Positions 48,706 to 59,500 of a DNA stretch of 59,682 nucleotides are shown piece after piece. The notes beneath the pieces were generated by a model. That model was not told the origin of the DNA, did no database searches, and saw only the letters and a list, made by a program, of their open reading frames with translations. The stretch comes from Bacteroidales bacterium (GTDB lineage Bacteria; Bacteroidota; Bacteroidia; Bacteroidales; UBA1715). Positions within the stretch are counted from its first letter, which is position 1. Each line of letters begins with the position of its first letter. Location: positions 1-59,682 of the forward strand of contig JADKDL010000037.1 of assembly GCA_016714605.1 (NCBI GenBank). The letters run 5' to 3'. A program made the position numbers and the translations under genes.

Positions 48706-48758
48706 TGAGTCCAACTTTTACTTGATTGAGTCTAACTTAATTAAACAGTAGTTAGACT
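48706..48758. promoter_or_regulatory. Operator-like repeats: two direct and one inverted
   Basis: TGAGTCCAACTT (48706-48717) and TGAGTCTAACTT (48727-48738) are direct repeats 21 bases apart, two helical turns. A third copy is inverted: AGTTAGACT (48750-48758) is the exact inverse of AGTCTAACT (48729-48737). The arrangement resembles a cluster of regulator sites, or a hairpin with a 12-base loop. It lies in the 310-base gap between the aldehyde-dehydrogenase gene and the hybrid-kinase gene at 48949. The rest of the gap shows nothing clear. Confidence 0.4.
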
Positions 48759-48948
48759 TATGTCTTTTTAGTATTTTAACACAGTCATTTCGACAATATA
48801 AATCATCTATTTCACTTGTTTATTCAACTTCTAATATATTAATATAGATATTATTTATAGTATATTGCAAGGGTTAGTTTTATCAGAATAAAATCTGCTA
48901 AACAATTAACAATTCTGTATATCTATTAATAAACTATGGTAACTGTAT

Positions 48949-51814
48949 ATGAACAATATAACATCTGATCCCGCTAAGATAGATAACAAGGTAGATTTAC
49001 TATCGAGCAGTATTAATTCTATCAATGATGTTCTTGTTATTATTGATAAGGACTTCAATATTATTGAAATTAATAATATTGGACTTGAATACCTAAACAA
49101 AAGCGACAACGATGTTGTAGGCAAAAAATGTTACCATATATTTCACGACACTACCTGTGTTGAATTAGATTGTCCATTAAAAAAAGCACAAGAATCAGAA
49201 AAAACAGAATTACTTGAGCGTTTTGACGAGAAAAACAAAAAATGGCTTTTTATTAAAGCCACCCCAAATATGGATCAAGACGGTAAAATTGTTCATTATG
49301 TAGAAACAATGAGCGATATAACCCACATAAAAGAAAGAGAACATATTCTTAAAGAAAAAAAACTTTGAAATAAACCTATTAAATACCAATCTACAAACCC
49401 TTGAAAATCAATATAGATTTATTTCAAACTACTCTTCTGACCTTATAATAGTTTTAGACAATGATTTTAATTACCAATATATTAGTCCGTCAATAAAGAA
49501 TTATTTGGGTTACAATATAGAGGAATGTGTTAATATAGATTTTAATAGCTTTTTGCATAAAGACGATTTAGCAGATTTCATTAATCAGTTTAGAAGACTT
49601 TACAACGACACCGAGGGCAACGGAATAATAGAATTTAGAATAAAACACAAAAACGGAAAATATTTTTGGAACGAAAGCAGTTGTTATTTCTACAAATCTG
49701 AAATTGACGACAAAAAATTTCTCGTTCTAAACAACAGAAATATAAACGAAAGAAAAGAAGCAGAATTAAAACTCAAGGAGAAAAACGAAGAGTACTTATC
49801 GGTAAATGAAGAACTTAAACAAGCAAATGAAGAGCTTATAACTTCAAATGAGCAAGCTATTGAGAATTTCGAACACCATCTCTTCTTACTTGATAATATG
49901 GTGAACGGGGTGCTGTATATAGATTCATCTGGCTTAATAAGTTATATGAATCCAGCTGCTGAAAAATTACTGGGCTTACATTTATCTCAAATATCTAAAA
50001 CAAAAAACGCTCTGCAATTTCTCAATGCTATTGATAGTAACGAAACACCAATAAAACAGGACCTTCTGCCAACAAATATAGTTTTTAGCACCGCAGCCCC
50101 CATCAATGATTTTGTAATGGGTTTTGAAAACAGTATAACGAAACAATTTCATTGGATAAACCTTAATATAATTCCTAAAAACAAAAAATTCAAAGATAAC
50201 AAATACCAAATATTTGTAACTTTTGAAGATATTTCCAATTTAAAACAAATTAATTCTGACTTATCAAAATCAAAGATTGAAGCTGAAAATTATGCAAAAC
50301 AATACAAACTTCTTTTTGATAATTTAACCATTGGCTTGGCTTTGCATGAGTTAATCTGCAATGATTCAGGTACTCCTGTTGATTATAGATTTATAAATAT
50401 AAACAAAGCTTTTGAAGACCTTACCGGGCTTAAAGCAGAACTTGTAGTAGGAAAAACAGTAAAAGAAGTAATGCCTGATATTGAAGATTATTGGATAGAA
50501 ACCTACGGCAAAGTGGCTATTAATCACGAAACTATACATTACGAAAATTACGCTCAACCGCTCAATAAGCATTTCAAAGTAGCTGCTTTCTCGCCACAAC
50601 ACATGCACTTTGCAGTTCTGGTTGAAGATGTTACACAGAAAAAACAATACGAAGAAGATTTAAAAATAGCAAAAGAAAAAGCAGAAGAAAGTGACAGACT
50701 AAAATCGGCATTTTTAGCCAACATGAGTCACGAAATAAGAACACCCATGAATGGCATTTTGGGCTTTTCAGAATTACTATCAAAACCCGGACTTACCGAT
50801 GAAAGAAAGGTTTACTATTCCAAAATAGTAAACGAATGTTGTAATCAGTTACTCAATGTGGTAAATGACATTTTAGATATTTCAAAAATTGAAAGTGGTA
50901 TTATTGATATAAAAAACGAAAAAGTAAATGTAAATAATCTGATAAATGATTTATATACCTTCTACAAACCCCAAACAAGCAATAAAAATATTTCATTATT
51001 CATAAATAAAGAACTGTCTGAATATCAATCAGAAATAAGTACAGATAAAAATAGATTGAGGCAAATTTTAATGAATTTAGTAAATAACGCTATTAAATTC
51101 ACCACTACAGGTCATATAAAATTCGGTTATTATTATGAAAATAAATACTTAAAATTCTTTGTTGAGGATACCGGAATAGGTATTGATAAAGACAAACATA
51201 CCATAATTTTCGAACACTTCAGACAAGTTGAAACCAATCTAGCGAAGAATTATGGAGGTACTGGTTTAGGTCTTTCTATTTCTCAAAAGTTGGTGGAGGT
51301 TCTTGGTGGTGAAATTGGTATAGAATCAGAAATAAACAAAGGCACAACATTTTGGTTTACAATTCCATATAATCCAATTAAAAAAAATATTATTAGTCAA
51401 AACTTTGAACATATCAACATGGATAATAAAATTACAATACTAGTTGCAGAAGATGAAGATGTAAACTTTCTATATATAGAAGAAGTTTTGATGGACTCAG
51501 AAGTAGAACTTATTCACACCGAAAACGGTCAAGAGGCTATTACAATTTGCAAAGAAAATCCTAATATCGATCTTATTCTTATGGATATTAAGATGCCGGT
51601 TCTCAATGGTATAGAAGCTACAAAACAAATAAAAGCTTTCAGAAATGACATAATTATTATTGCCCAAACCGCTTATGCAATGTCAAACGACAAAGATATA
51701 GCCATGAATGCCGGCTGCGATGCGTATCTTACAAAACCAATTAACCCGAGAGAATTGATTTCTATAATTGATAATTACAAAGAAAGTATTCTCGAAAGAA
51801 AAAAAAATAAATGA
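48949..51814 (+). CDS. PAS hybrid histidine kinase, frameshifted
   Basis: About 955 aa. The first frame (48949-49368) has a PAS domain (INSINDVLVIIDKDFNIIEIN, YHIFHDTTC) and ends HILKEKKL. The second frame picks up in FEINLLNTNLQTLENQYRFIS and runs to 51814. Removing one A from the eight-A run 49355-49362 joins them (LKEKNFEINLL). Three more PAS units follow (about 155-265, 305-415, 425-545). Then HisKA with MSHEIRTPMNG, HATPase with NNAIKFT, DTGIGI and GGTGLGLSIS, and a receiver with LILMDIKMPVLNG. The kinase half is closely similar to the kinase at 37938, a paralogue pair. The stop overlaps the yidD start (ATGA). Confidence 0.88.
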
Positions 51815-52074
51815 AGAGAGCTCTAGATTTTATTAAATATATTATTTCTAAGATATTTATATTACCGGTGCGAATTTATCAAGTCATGATTTCGCCATGG
51901 CTTGGTTCCAATTGCAGACACAATCCTACCTGTTCGCAATACACTATTAATGCAATAGAAGAATGGGGTCCGTTTAAAGGCTTATGGCTCGGACTCAAAA
52001 GGCTATCCAAATGCCATCCTTGGGGCACTCATGGTTACGACCCCGTTCCCAAAAAAGATAAAAAGAATCAATAA
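51811..52074 (+). CDS. yidD: Membrane protein insertion efficiency factor YidD
   Basis: 87 aa. IYQVMISPWLGSNCRHNPTCSQYTINAIEEWGPFKGLWLGLKRLSKCHPW contains the family signature (Cys-x5-Cys-SxY and KCHP). A small membrane-associated protein that assists YidC-mediated insertion. It overlaps the preceding kinase by 4 bases, so translational coupling is likely. In many genomes yidD sits with yidC/rnpA, so this position is atypical. Confidence 0.92.
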   Translation: MKRALDFIKYIISKIFILPVRIYQVMISPWLGSNCRHNPTCSQYTINAIEEWGPFKGLWLGLKRLSKCHPWGTHGYDPVPKKDKKNQ

Positions 52075-52436
52075 AAACACACTAAACCATCTAGCTAAAT
52101 ATACAAAACAAAATCTATTTATATTTTGTATATTCACACATCTATTTTTCTGAAATAAAACACTTTACAATTCCAACCTCAAGAAAAGCTCTTGCTTCTA
52201 AGCACTAGCACCAAACTATTACTTGGAAATATTTTGATAAATAATTGAAACCATTACAAAGTTTTCACTATTATTCTTATATTGCTAAAATTCCACACGT
52301 TGGTTTTGATTATAAAAAAACAAAAACTTTACTACTACTAAAACATTCAAAATCAAAGCATAAACCAACGAACAGAATAACATACTCAATTATATCAAAG
52401 TATAAAATTAGTACTTACATTAAAATCAGAAACCTC

Positions 52437-52892
52437 ATGTTAGATATAAAAAAGGGAACTTCAACCGATATCAAAGATTGTATTGAGTCGCTATATGCAT
52501 CGGTACTTACAACAAGTTATTTCTTATCAGAAGATTACACAAGAGAATGGGTGCTTGAGGGCTTAGAACGCAATGAGATATTTATGGCTCAAAAAGATGG
52601 GTCTGTTATAGGCTTTATGAGAATAGACTTTCAGGGTGCTTTTGCAAAATTTCCGCTTCTTAGGGTTATTGCAATTAAAGACAACCATAGAAACAGAGGT
52701 CTTGGACGCGAAATGCTTAAATATTTTGAAGACATTTCGTTTAAAGATTATGATAAGGTATTTCTTCTCGTAAGTGAATTTAATTCTAATGCTAAAAGGC
52801 TCTATTCTAGATTGAATTACTTGGAAGTTGGTTGTATTCCAGGTCTTTATAAAAAAGAATATTCTGAATTTTTGATGATGAAAACCAGATAA
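52437..52892 (+). CDS. GNAT-family N-acetyltransferase
   Basis: 151 aa with ATG at 52437; an open extension upstream of this is low in protein-like character. The GNAT fold has LRVIAIKDNHRNRGLGREMLKYFED with the RGLG acetyl-CoA loop (Arg/Gly pattern of motif A), then KVFLLVSEFNSNAKRLYSRLNYLEVG as motif B. Acceptor substrate unknown. The gap 52075-52436 before it holds no clear gene. The HEAT-like gene begins 27 bases after the stop. Confidence 0.8.
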   Translation: MLDIKKGTSTDIKDCIESLYASVLTTSYFLSEDYTREWVLEGLERNEIFMAQKDGSVIGFMRIDFQGAFAKFPLLRVIAIKDNHRNRGLGREMLKYFEDISFKDYDKVFLLVSEFNSNAKRLYSRLNYLEVGCIPGLYKKEYSEFLMMKTR

Positions 52893-52919
52893 AAAATTTG
52901 GAATTTATATTTTTTTAAT

Positions 52920-53456
52920 GTGGATATAAAGCAAACTCTTAGCAAAGACAGTTCTAGAGAAGTGGCTTTAAATGTTGCTACATTTGCCGGCATTTCTGAT
53001 GAAAATTTTGCACAAGTATTTGAAATTTCAAAGCTTTCACCCTCTCCCATTAACTGGAGAGGCATAAGAGCTTTATATGTTTTGGCAGAAACATCGCCAC
53101 CTTCAGGTCGATTCCTATTTCCTGAATTTATTACCGAACTTAAGAATTCAAAAAACAATAGCTATACTCGCAGTTTGCTTAAACTTATTTCATACCATAT
53201 AGTAGTTGAGCATGAGGAGTATTTAAGTTATTTGTTAGACAAGTGTTTCTCTTTGCTTACCTCATCCACCACCGAAGTTGCAATTAAATTATATGCACTT
53301 GACATTCTTTTTAAAATTACAGAAATTGAAAAAGAGCTTAAACCTGAATTAGCAATTGTTTTGGAAGATATACTTGTACAAGAAAGCAGAGCAAGTCTAA
53401 AAGGTTTTGGAAAAAAAATACTAAAGAAACTTCACAAACAATTGAAACAGTATTAG
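52920..53456 (+). CDS. All-helical HEAT-like protein
   Basis: 178 aa with a GTG start at 52920 (the overlapping ATG at 52919 is out of frame). The text is helix after helix with HEAT-like spacing (REVALNVATFAGISDENFAQVFE, WRGIRALYVLAETSPP, YTRSLLKLISYHIVVEHEE, TTEVAIKLYALDILFKITEIE) and a lysine-rich end. No enzyme motif. Similar HEAT proteins act as scaffolds. Same direction as the GNAT gene before it. Confidence 0.55.
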   Translation: MDIKQTLSKDSSREVALNVATFAGISDENFAQVFEISKLSPSPINWRGIRALYVLAETSPPSGRFLFPEFITELKNSKNNSYTRSLLKLISYHIVVEHEEYLSYLLDKCFSLLTSSTTEVAIKLYALDILFKITEIEKELKPELAIVLEDILVQESRASLKGFGKKILKKLHKQLKQY

Positions 53457-53479
53457 TTTTGTTTTCTGTTTTTCAAAGC

Positions 53480-54052
53480 TTATATGGCTCTATAAATCAA
53501 GGCAGAACACAAACAGGGAGGTTCTCCACATATCGGACAATGATACTTTCTTGTCAAGCTATCAATTTTCCAGAAATTTTCAATTCTTGCAATAGGTTCA
53601 AAACCATTACGACTAAGTAGCGTTGAGCCTTTATCGGTAGCACTTTTCAACCATCTTACGGTATAGACAAATTCAGCATGGGTTTTAAGCCAAAGTAAAG
53701 ACTCACTAAACAAAGCTGCTCCTATTCCGTTATTTTCAAATTGAGATTTAACTATTAGAACACTTTGCCTACCAACAGATTGAGCTTGACCAAGAAATTT
53801 TTCAAATTGAACATTTTTGCTAAGTGAAATCATTGCTTCATCAGTATTTGTAAAAACCTCATTTATAGCAAGTCCAACGATATCATCGGCAAAAAGAGCA
53901 ACAAACACAATAAACTTCTCGCTTCTTTTTTCAGCAATATTTATATCAAAATAAGCATTGCCAAGATATTCATCTACAAGAAATTGCATGGCAGTATACA
54001 TTTCTTTAGTAGCTACTTTTATTTTAATATTACTTATTCTAATGCCAGTCAT
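53480..54052 (-). CDS. GNAT-family acetyltransferase with Cys-rich C-terminal tail
   Basis: 190 aa. A GNAT core with SVLIVKSQFENNGIGAALFSESLLWL (Gln-x-x-Gly-x-Gly/Ala loop) in motif A and YTVRWLKSATDKGSTLLSRNGF as motif B. The last about 25 residues are CPICGEPPCLCSALIYRAI, four Cys arranged C-x2-C-x4-C-x-C, which looks like a small metal site. Substrate unknown. Convergent with the HEAT-like gene (23 bases between stops). Confidence 0.8.
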   Translation of the reverse strand: MTGIRISNIKIKVATKEMYTAMQFLVDEYLGNAYFDINIAEKRSEKFIVFVALFADDIVGLAINEVFTNTDEAMISLSKNVQFEKFLGQAQSVGRQSVLIVKSQFENNGIGAALFSESLLWLKTHAEFVYTVRWLKSATDKGSTLLSRNGFEPIARIENFWKIDSLTRKYHCPICGEPPCLCSALIYRAI

Positions 54053-54090
54053 TGCTTAAAAAGAATTTTTTTTTTTTCAAAAATATTGTA

Positions 54091-54225
54091 ATGAAGGTAA
54101 ATAATAATCGTCTACATAAACATACAAAAATTAACAATATAAAACTCAAAGATATGTTCTACAAATGGTTATTACTCGTTGTTTCGATAAGTGCACTTTT
54201 ATTAGTTCCGTTTGCATTTATGTAA
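54091..54225 (+). CDS. Very small membrane peptide (44 aa), candidate
   Basis: ATG at 54091 with an in-frame ATG at 54154, stop 54223-54225. The C-terminal 24 codons encode a single hydrophobic helix (MFYKWLLLVVSISALLLV then PFAFM). Upstream is a basic stretch. It sits before a perfect 48-bp palindrome (54249-54296), a likely terminator. Short size and AT-richness make chance possible. Confidence 0.3.
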   Translation: MKVNNNRLHKHTKINNIKLKDMFYKWLLLVVSISALLLVPFAFM

Positions 54226-54248
54226 AATTATTATAAAACACAGATTCA

Positions 54249-54296
54249 TTTTAAAAAGAAAAGAGCAACTATATAGTTGCTCTTTTCTTTTTAAAA
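54249..54296. terminator. Perfect 48-bp palindrome, bidirectional terminator
   Basis: Two 24-base arms are exact inverses with no spacer (core GAGCAACTAT / ATAGTTGCTC, flanked by AAAAAGAAAA and TTTTCTTTTT). The last bases contain the stop codon of the minus-strand gene at 54291. The T-rich outer arms can serve as U-tracts on either strand. Confidence 0.75.
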
Positions 54297-54494
54297 TGCT
54301 TTATAACCTTCGCTAAACCGATTTGCATCGTAATCGGGTTCAATATTTGATTTTGGTTCTAGCAACTGCGTACCATATTCTGTTTGAATAAGATAATAAC
54401 GCTGATCTTTATCAATATCTCTCACTGCACCTTTTATCATTTGTGAACCGGCTTTCACTCTAACTTTTTGATTTAAATAAAATTGATTTGTCAT
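54291..54494 (-). CDS. Small SH3/KOW-like protein, unknown
   Basis: 67 aa. YLNQKVRVKAGSQMIKGAVRDIDKDQRYYLIQTEYG is a strand-rich segment of KOW or SH3 type (turns at AGS and DKDQR), with an acidic end. Cytoplasmic, no membrane part. Function unknown. The stop is inside the palindrome 54249-54296. Confidence 0.55.
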   Translation of the reverse strand: MTNQFYLNQKVRVKAGSQMIKGAVRDIDKDQRYYLIQTEYGTQLLEPKSNIEPDYDANRFSEGYKAF

Positions 54495-54674
54495 TTGTCT
54501 TAAGATTTTAATATATATAACTTTTTCTTTTCTCTCAATTTTGCACTATAATATTTATTTATAAGCTATATTAAAGATACGAGCAAAAAGCACCTATATC
54601 AAAAACTACAATATGATTTAGGCAATAAAAAACCATGCAAAAAGTATTGAAAATAAATGACAAAAATCAACCTA

Positions 54675-55358
54675 CTATTCAATTTTCCAATCTATAGAAG
54701 CAAGGTTATGTGCTAGCAAATAGCTGTTTGTAGCCGAAAAATGCTTGCAACCAAAAAACCCGTTATATGCCGAAAACGGAGATGGATGTGCGGCTTTCAG
54801 TACTAGGTGCTTGCTAGAGTCAATAAGTGATGCTTTATCTTGTGCAAACCTTCCCCACAACAGAAAAACCAGATTGTTTTTCAGAGCAGATAATTGCTTT
54901 ATCGCCTCGTCGGTAAACGGTTCCCAGCCCTTTTTCTGATGCGAACCTGCAGTATTTGCTCTTACCGTAAGCGTAGCATTTAGAAGCAAAACACCTTGCT
55001 TTGCCCATTTCTCTAGATTTCCATTTTTAGGTATGTCAAAACCTAAATCGGCATGTATCTCTTTAAAAATATTAACCAGCGATGGTGGTGGCTTCACTCC
55101 TTCAGGCACAGAAAAACTAAGCCCGTGAGCTTGCTTCTCTCCATGGTAAGGATCTTGTCCAATTATTACTACTTTTACCTGATTAAATGGGGTGAGATTG
55201 AAAGCATTAAAAATAAATGCTCCCGGAGGAAATACTGTATAATTGCTGCGTTCTGCAATCAGAAACTTTTTTAATTCTAAAAATGATTGTGCCTCAAATG
55301 CTTGCTTCAAAACCTCTTTCCATGACGATTCTATTTTTGGCGATATTCCTAATTCCAT
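54675..55358 (-). CDS. ung: Uracil-DNA glycosylase
   Basis: 227 aa, family 1. Motif A is GQDPYHGEKQAHGLSFSVPEG with catalytic Asp69, and motif B is HPSPFSAYNGFFGCKHFS (His about 190). LLLNATLTV and LLWGRFAQ are also conserved. It removes uracil from DNA in base-excision repair. Stand-alone gene. Confidence 0.96.
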   Translation of the reverse strand: MELGISPKIESSWKEVLKQAFEAQSFLELKKFLIAERSNYTVFPPGAFIFNAFNLTPFNQVKVVIIGQDPYHGEKQAHGLSFSVPEGVKPPPSLVNIFKEIHADLGFDIPKNGNLEKWAKQGVLLLNATLTVRANTAGSHQKKGWEPFTDEAIKQLSALKNNLVFLLWGRFAQDKASLIDSSKHLVLKAAHPSPFSAYNGFFGCKHFSATNSYLLAHNLASIDWKIE

Positions 55359-55544
55359 AATTATAAGAAAATTACATTTTTGACAAATTTTTATTCCATT
55401 CTCAAAACTAAGATAATCATTTATAAACTATCTCATTGAAAGCAAATTCAACAATTACAATTTAATTTTTCTAAATTTGTAAGTCAAAACAAAATTACTT
55501 TTATTTATAATTTCTACAACTCAAACAATTGCAATTCTAAACAC

Positions 55545-56510
55545 ATGAATGAATATTTATCTCAAATTATAAAAAAACAAACAGGTGCGACTGATTGCAG
55601 TTACAAAGAAAAAATTCAAGATTTATGGAGCGGTTATGGTGAGATTTACAGAGTTGAATTGCACAACGCTCCCCTACGCTATATTATTGTAAAACATATT
55701 CGACTCAAAGATAGCAATATTGGCAAAATATCAAAAGCTGATACAATTTCGCATCAACGAAAATTGCGTTCTTATGAAGTAGAAATAAACTGGTACAAAA
55801 ACTACAGTAAATTATGTAACGATAATTGTATTGTTGCCGATTGTATTTATTTCTACAAGGAAAACAATGAAATCATACTCCTTCTCAGCGACTTACACGA
55901 AGCTGATTACAACAAAAGAATTGGTTGTTTTGATATGAATCAAATAAAAGCATGTTTGAAATGGTTAGCTGCATTTCATGGTCTATTTATGGATACTAAC
56001 CCCAAAGACCTTTGGAAAACAGGCACATACTGGCATTTGCAGACTCGTAAAGAAGAGTTCCAGAAAATAAAAGATGAAAAATTAAAACAAATAGCTCCCA
56101 AACTTGACTTGTTGCTCAATTCATGCAAATACAAAACAATTGTACACGGCGATGCTAAGACTTCAAATTTTCTATACAACCCTTATAAAAAAACAGTAGC
56201 TGCTTTTGATTTTCAGTACGTTGGTGGTGGCTGTGGCATGAAAGATATTGTTTATTTATTTGACTGCACAATGAGTCCGCAGGAATGCAAAGCTAATGAG
56301 ACTGTATTGCTTAAATATTACTTTGAAATGCTAAAAGATTCACTTCAAAAAGAAGAGACTAAAGCACATTTTACAGAAATAGAAACTGAATGGCGCAATC
56401 TGTATCACATAGCTTGGCTCGATTACTATAGGTTTCTAAAAGGCTGGACATCTGAACAATATGCCTACAATAGTTATTGCGAAACGGTATTAAAAAACTG
56501 TACAGTATAA
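55545..56510 (+). CDS. Aminoglycoside-phosphotransferase/EcKinase-like protein
   Basis: 321 aa with the protein-kinase-like fold of APH and ecdysteroid-kinase families: nucleotide Lys in YIIVKHIRL (about 50), the Brenner motif IVHGDAKTSNFLYN (HGD-x4-N, about 199-212) and the metal Asp in VAAFDFQYVGGG (about 222-233). YHIAWLDYYRFLKGW near the end is usual in this group. Such enzymes phosphorylate small alcohols or choline-like molecules; the substrate is not evident. Near the giant T9SS gene but convergent with it. Confidence 0.8.
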   Translation: MNEYLSQIIKKQTGATDCSYKEKIQDLWSGYGEIYRVELHNAPLRYIIVKHIRLKDSNIGKISKADTISHQRKLRSYEVEINWYKNYSKLCNDNCIVADCIYFYKENNEIILLLSDLHEADYNKRIGCFDMNQIKACLKWLAAFHGLFMDTNPKDLWKTGTYWHLQTRKEEFQKIKDEKLKQIAPKLDLLLNSCKYKTIVHGDAKTSNFLYNPYKKTVAAFDFQYVGGGCGMKDIVYLFDCTMSPQECKANETVLLKYYFEMLKDSLQKEETKAHFTEIETEWRNLYHIAWLDYYRFLKGWTSEQYAYNSYCETVLKNCTV

Positions 56511-56533
56511 TACCAAACAGTAAAGATTCGCAA

Positions 56534-59500
56534 TTACCTGATTAAAGTAATATAACCTTTTATCATAATGTCTTCTTTCGAAGAATCAGCTCCTTTAAGA
56601 ATATAAGCATAGCTTCCGGCTTGCTGGGGGTTACCATTAAAAGTTCCATCCCAACCATCTTCAATATCGGCAGATTCGAAGACCAGTTGCCCCCATCGAT
56701 TGTATATCTGCAAAGAATGAAACTCAACAACCGCCCAACCTCTCGCAAATGCTTTATCATTTAAACCATCGCCATTGGGACTAAAGGCTGTTGGCATACC
56801 AAGTTTAGTGTTTTTAAATACATCAAAAGAAATTTTCTCAGTAACGTTAGTAAAGCAGCCCAAACTATCAGACATATATACGGTATATTCCAAAACGTCA
56901 GGCAAACTCATACAATCGCTTACCGAACCATTTTCGCCACCGCAACTCAAATCTATAAACGGACTGTAACATCTAGAACAACTTAAATAATCCATAGGTT
57001 CCCATCGGTAGCTCACTCCTGAAAGAGAATCATTATTAAGATTAAATATTTCATTCACCACCAATTGCGACGACTTTTCATCGGTCAATAACAGCAAGGA
57101 ATCTTCTGAGAAAACATACAACAGGCCACCTTCTGGAGCACCAGTGTAATATGGCTTTATTTGACAAACAATATAAACGCTGTCACTATGTACGCAATTG
57201 TCTGTAGATTCGACATTTACACTCACCATTGTACTTTGGGTAAAAGGTTTTACTACCGAAGTATTGTTTACTGAGAATGTATTCCCATCCCAGCTCCATG
57301 TTTTTACCAAAGCAAAATTACCAGTAACATTTAAACTTACAGTATCATTAGCACAGATATTTGTTTTATCGGCTACCAAATCGACCGAAGGAAGTGGGAA
57401 AGTTGCTACTTGTTTTATTTTAGACTGGGTACAATTATTATTTAACAAATCAAGCTTGATTTCATATATTTTATTTGGCTCAGTAAATGTATACTGTTCA
57501 TTGCTGTTAGACGATTGTAAAGTATCTATTGTCCAAAGATATGAATTGTCGCTTCCTGCAGATTTGTTGATAAAATCGACCGTAAAGGCACAGCCTTTTA
57601 CAAGAGCATCATTTTCACCCCTAATAAAGTCTACCTCAACCGGATAAATCATTAAATTATCGGAAGCTTCAATGGATCTACAGGCGGTTGTGTTTACTTT
57701 TGCATCTTCATCAACTTTGAATTTTACAATTAAATTCTGCACATCTGGCAACGACTTATAAATGTAGCTTATATCAGTTAAGATTCCGTCTATTCTATCG
57801 CCATTTCCCATAAGCCAATAATGTGGTACTGTTTTGAGAAACTCTTGATTAGAAAATGAAACCTTAATCTCTTCACCCACACAGATGGTATCTTTATCAA
57901 TGGTGATAGATATATTATTATCATAAACATTTACAATAATTGAATCGGACATAGACTCACAACCCACATAATCAGAGGTGAGTTGCATTTTCACCTCTTG
58001 TCTGCCTATTTTACTTAATCTTATATTTTCTGCAAAAAGATTTTTAGTAGGGAAAATCACATCATCTACAAACCATTTAATAGCTTTTATAGAATCAAGT
58101 CCGGAATAGATAGAATCGTTAGTCAACCACAAAACAGCATCATTGTTTATACTTTTACAAATATTGGTTCCATCAAACGGTAGTCTGATTTTAACATCTA
58201 CAACTTTAAACATCATTGTATCTGCATTATAGCAAATATTACCATCAGGTGAATGAGAATATGCTTTGGCAATTATTGACTTATCGCCTACGGAAGCATA
58301 ATACATAGAATCAGGACGTTGACCTTGTGAAGTGGTTTGGGTTTTATATCCATCAAAAAACCAAACAAGACTATCAATAGATTTTGTATATATGGCACTT
58401 ACACTGTCTGGAAGGTTGATTGCAGCATAACCATAACTGCAAATTTTGGAATTAACCAAGCTAAATCGAGCATCGGGAATCAATGGTTCAATTACATCAT
58501 TCAAAGTGAAGACTGAAATGCAACCAAATTCATCTGCAACAGTAAGCGAAGGACTTTTTTTTCCTGGTTGAGAATAGACATCTGCGACTTTGGTTTTATT
58601 ACCTGCTTCAAATAATGCAGTATCGCCATTTGTAGTCCATGTTCTAGATACAATTTTTGCAACTGAAGTCGATTTATCAGTAAACGTTGAAGTAAATGGC
58701 AAACAATTACTGCTATTTACGACCTCAAACAAAGCCTGTGGTTGGTTGACAAATACTATTTTCGAGACAGAATCGCTACATCCGTTAATGTCCGACCCAT
58801 AGAACCAGATTGTAGTAGCCCCTTTTTCAGAAAATATAATAGGTGTTTCATTTACTTTGTATCCAATATTGGCAATATTTTCATTGCTTGTGAGCAACGC
58901 TTGTGCAGTAAAAGTTCCATTTTTTATCTTAACCCGTTGAGCAATCATATCTTGCGCATTATTCGGCAGTGCATTATCGAATATCAATTCATCGGATTTA
59001 CATGGCTGAAAATCTAAAGGATTGAAATCTACTTTCAAGTTTCTTACCGGAACCCACTCTATAATTGAGGTGTCAGAACACTCTTTATCAGTATAATTAA
59101 ACGAGATAGTTTCAATTTTATAATCACCACGCGAAGCAAATTTATAATTTAACACATCTAGATTATCAATACTAGAATATATAAGCTTGGCAGAAGGCTT
59201 AGCATGTGTCATAGTTCCATACGGATATAGAGTATCATATTTATAAATATTCCAAACGGTAGAGTCTGTATCTATATGTTTTTCAGTATAAAAAGAATAA
59301 TCAAAAGGAGTTTTGCAATTTATTTTTTTTGCCGATGAGATTATAGCGCCACGCACATTAACAACATTATTTTTAGTTACCCAATTGCTTTTGCAACCGT
59401 GATCGCTAGCTAATAAAGAAACATTGTAAAGTCCGGTAGTATCATTAAAATGTATGTAATGATATCTGGAAGGCGGACTAATCGGCTTAATATCATTTGC

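Noticed and set aside
52245..52436. N-terminal extension of the GNAT protein from a non-ATG start
   Set aside because: The extension is Lys/Thr/Tyr-rich with no domain pattern; the ATG at 52437 matches the usual GNAT length.
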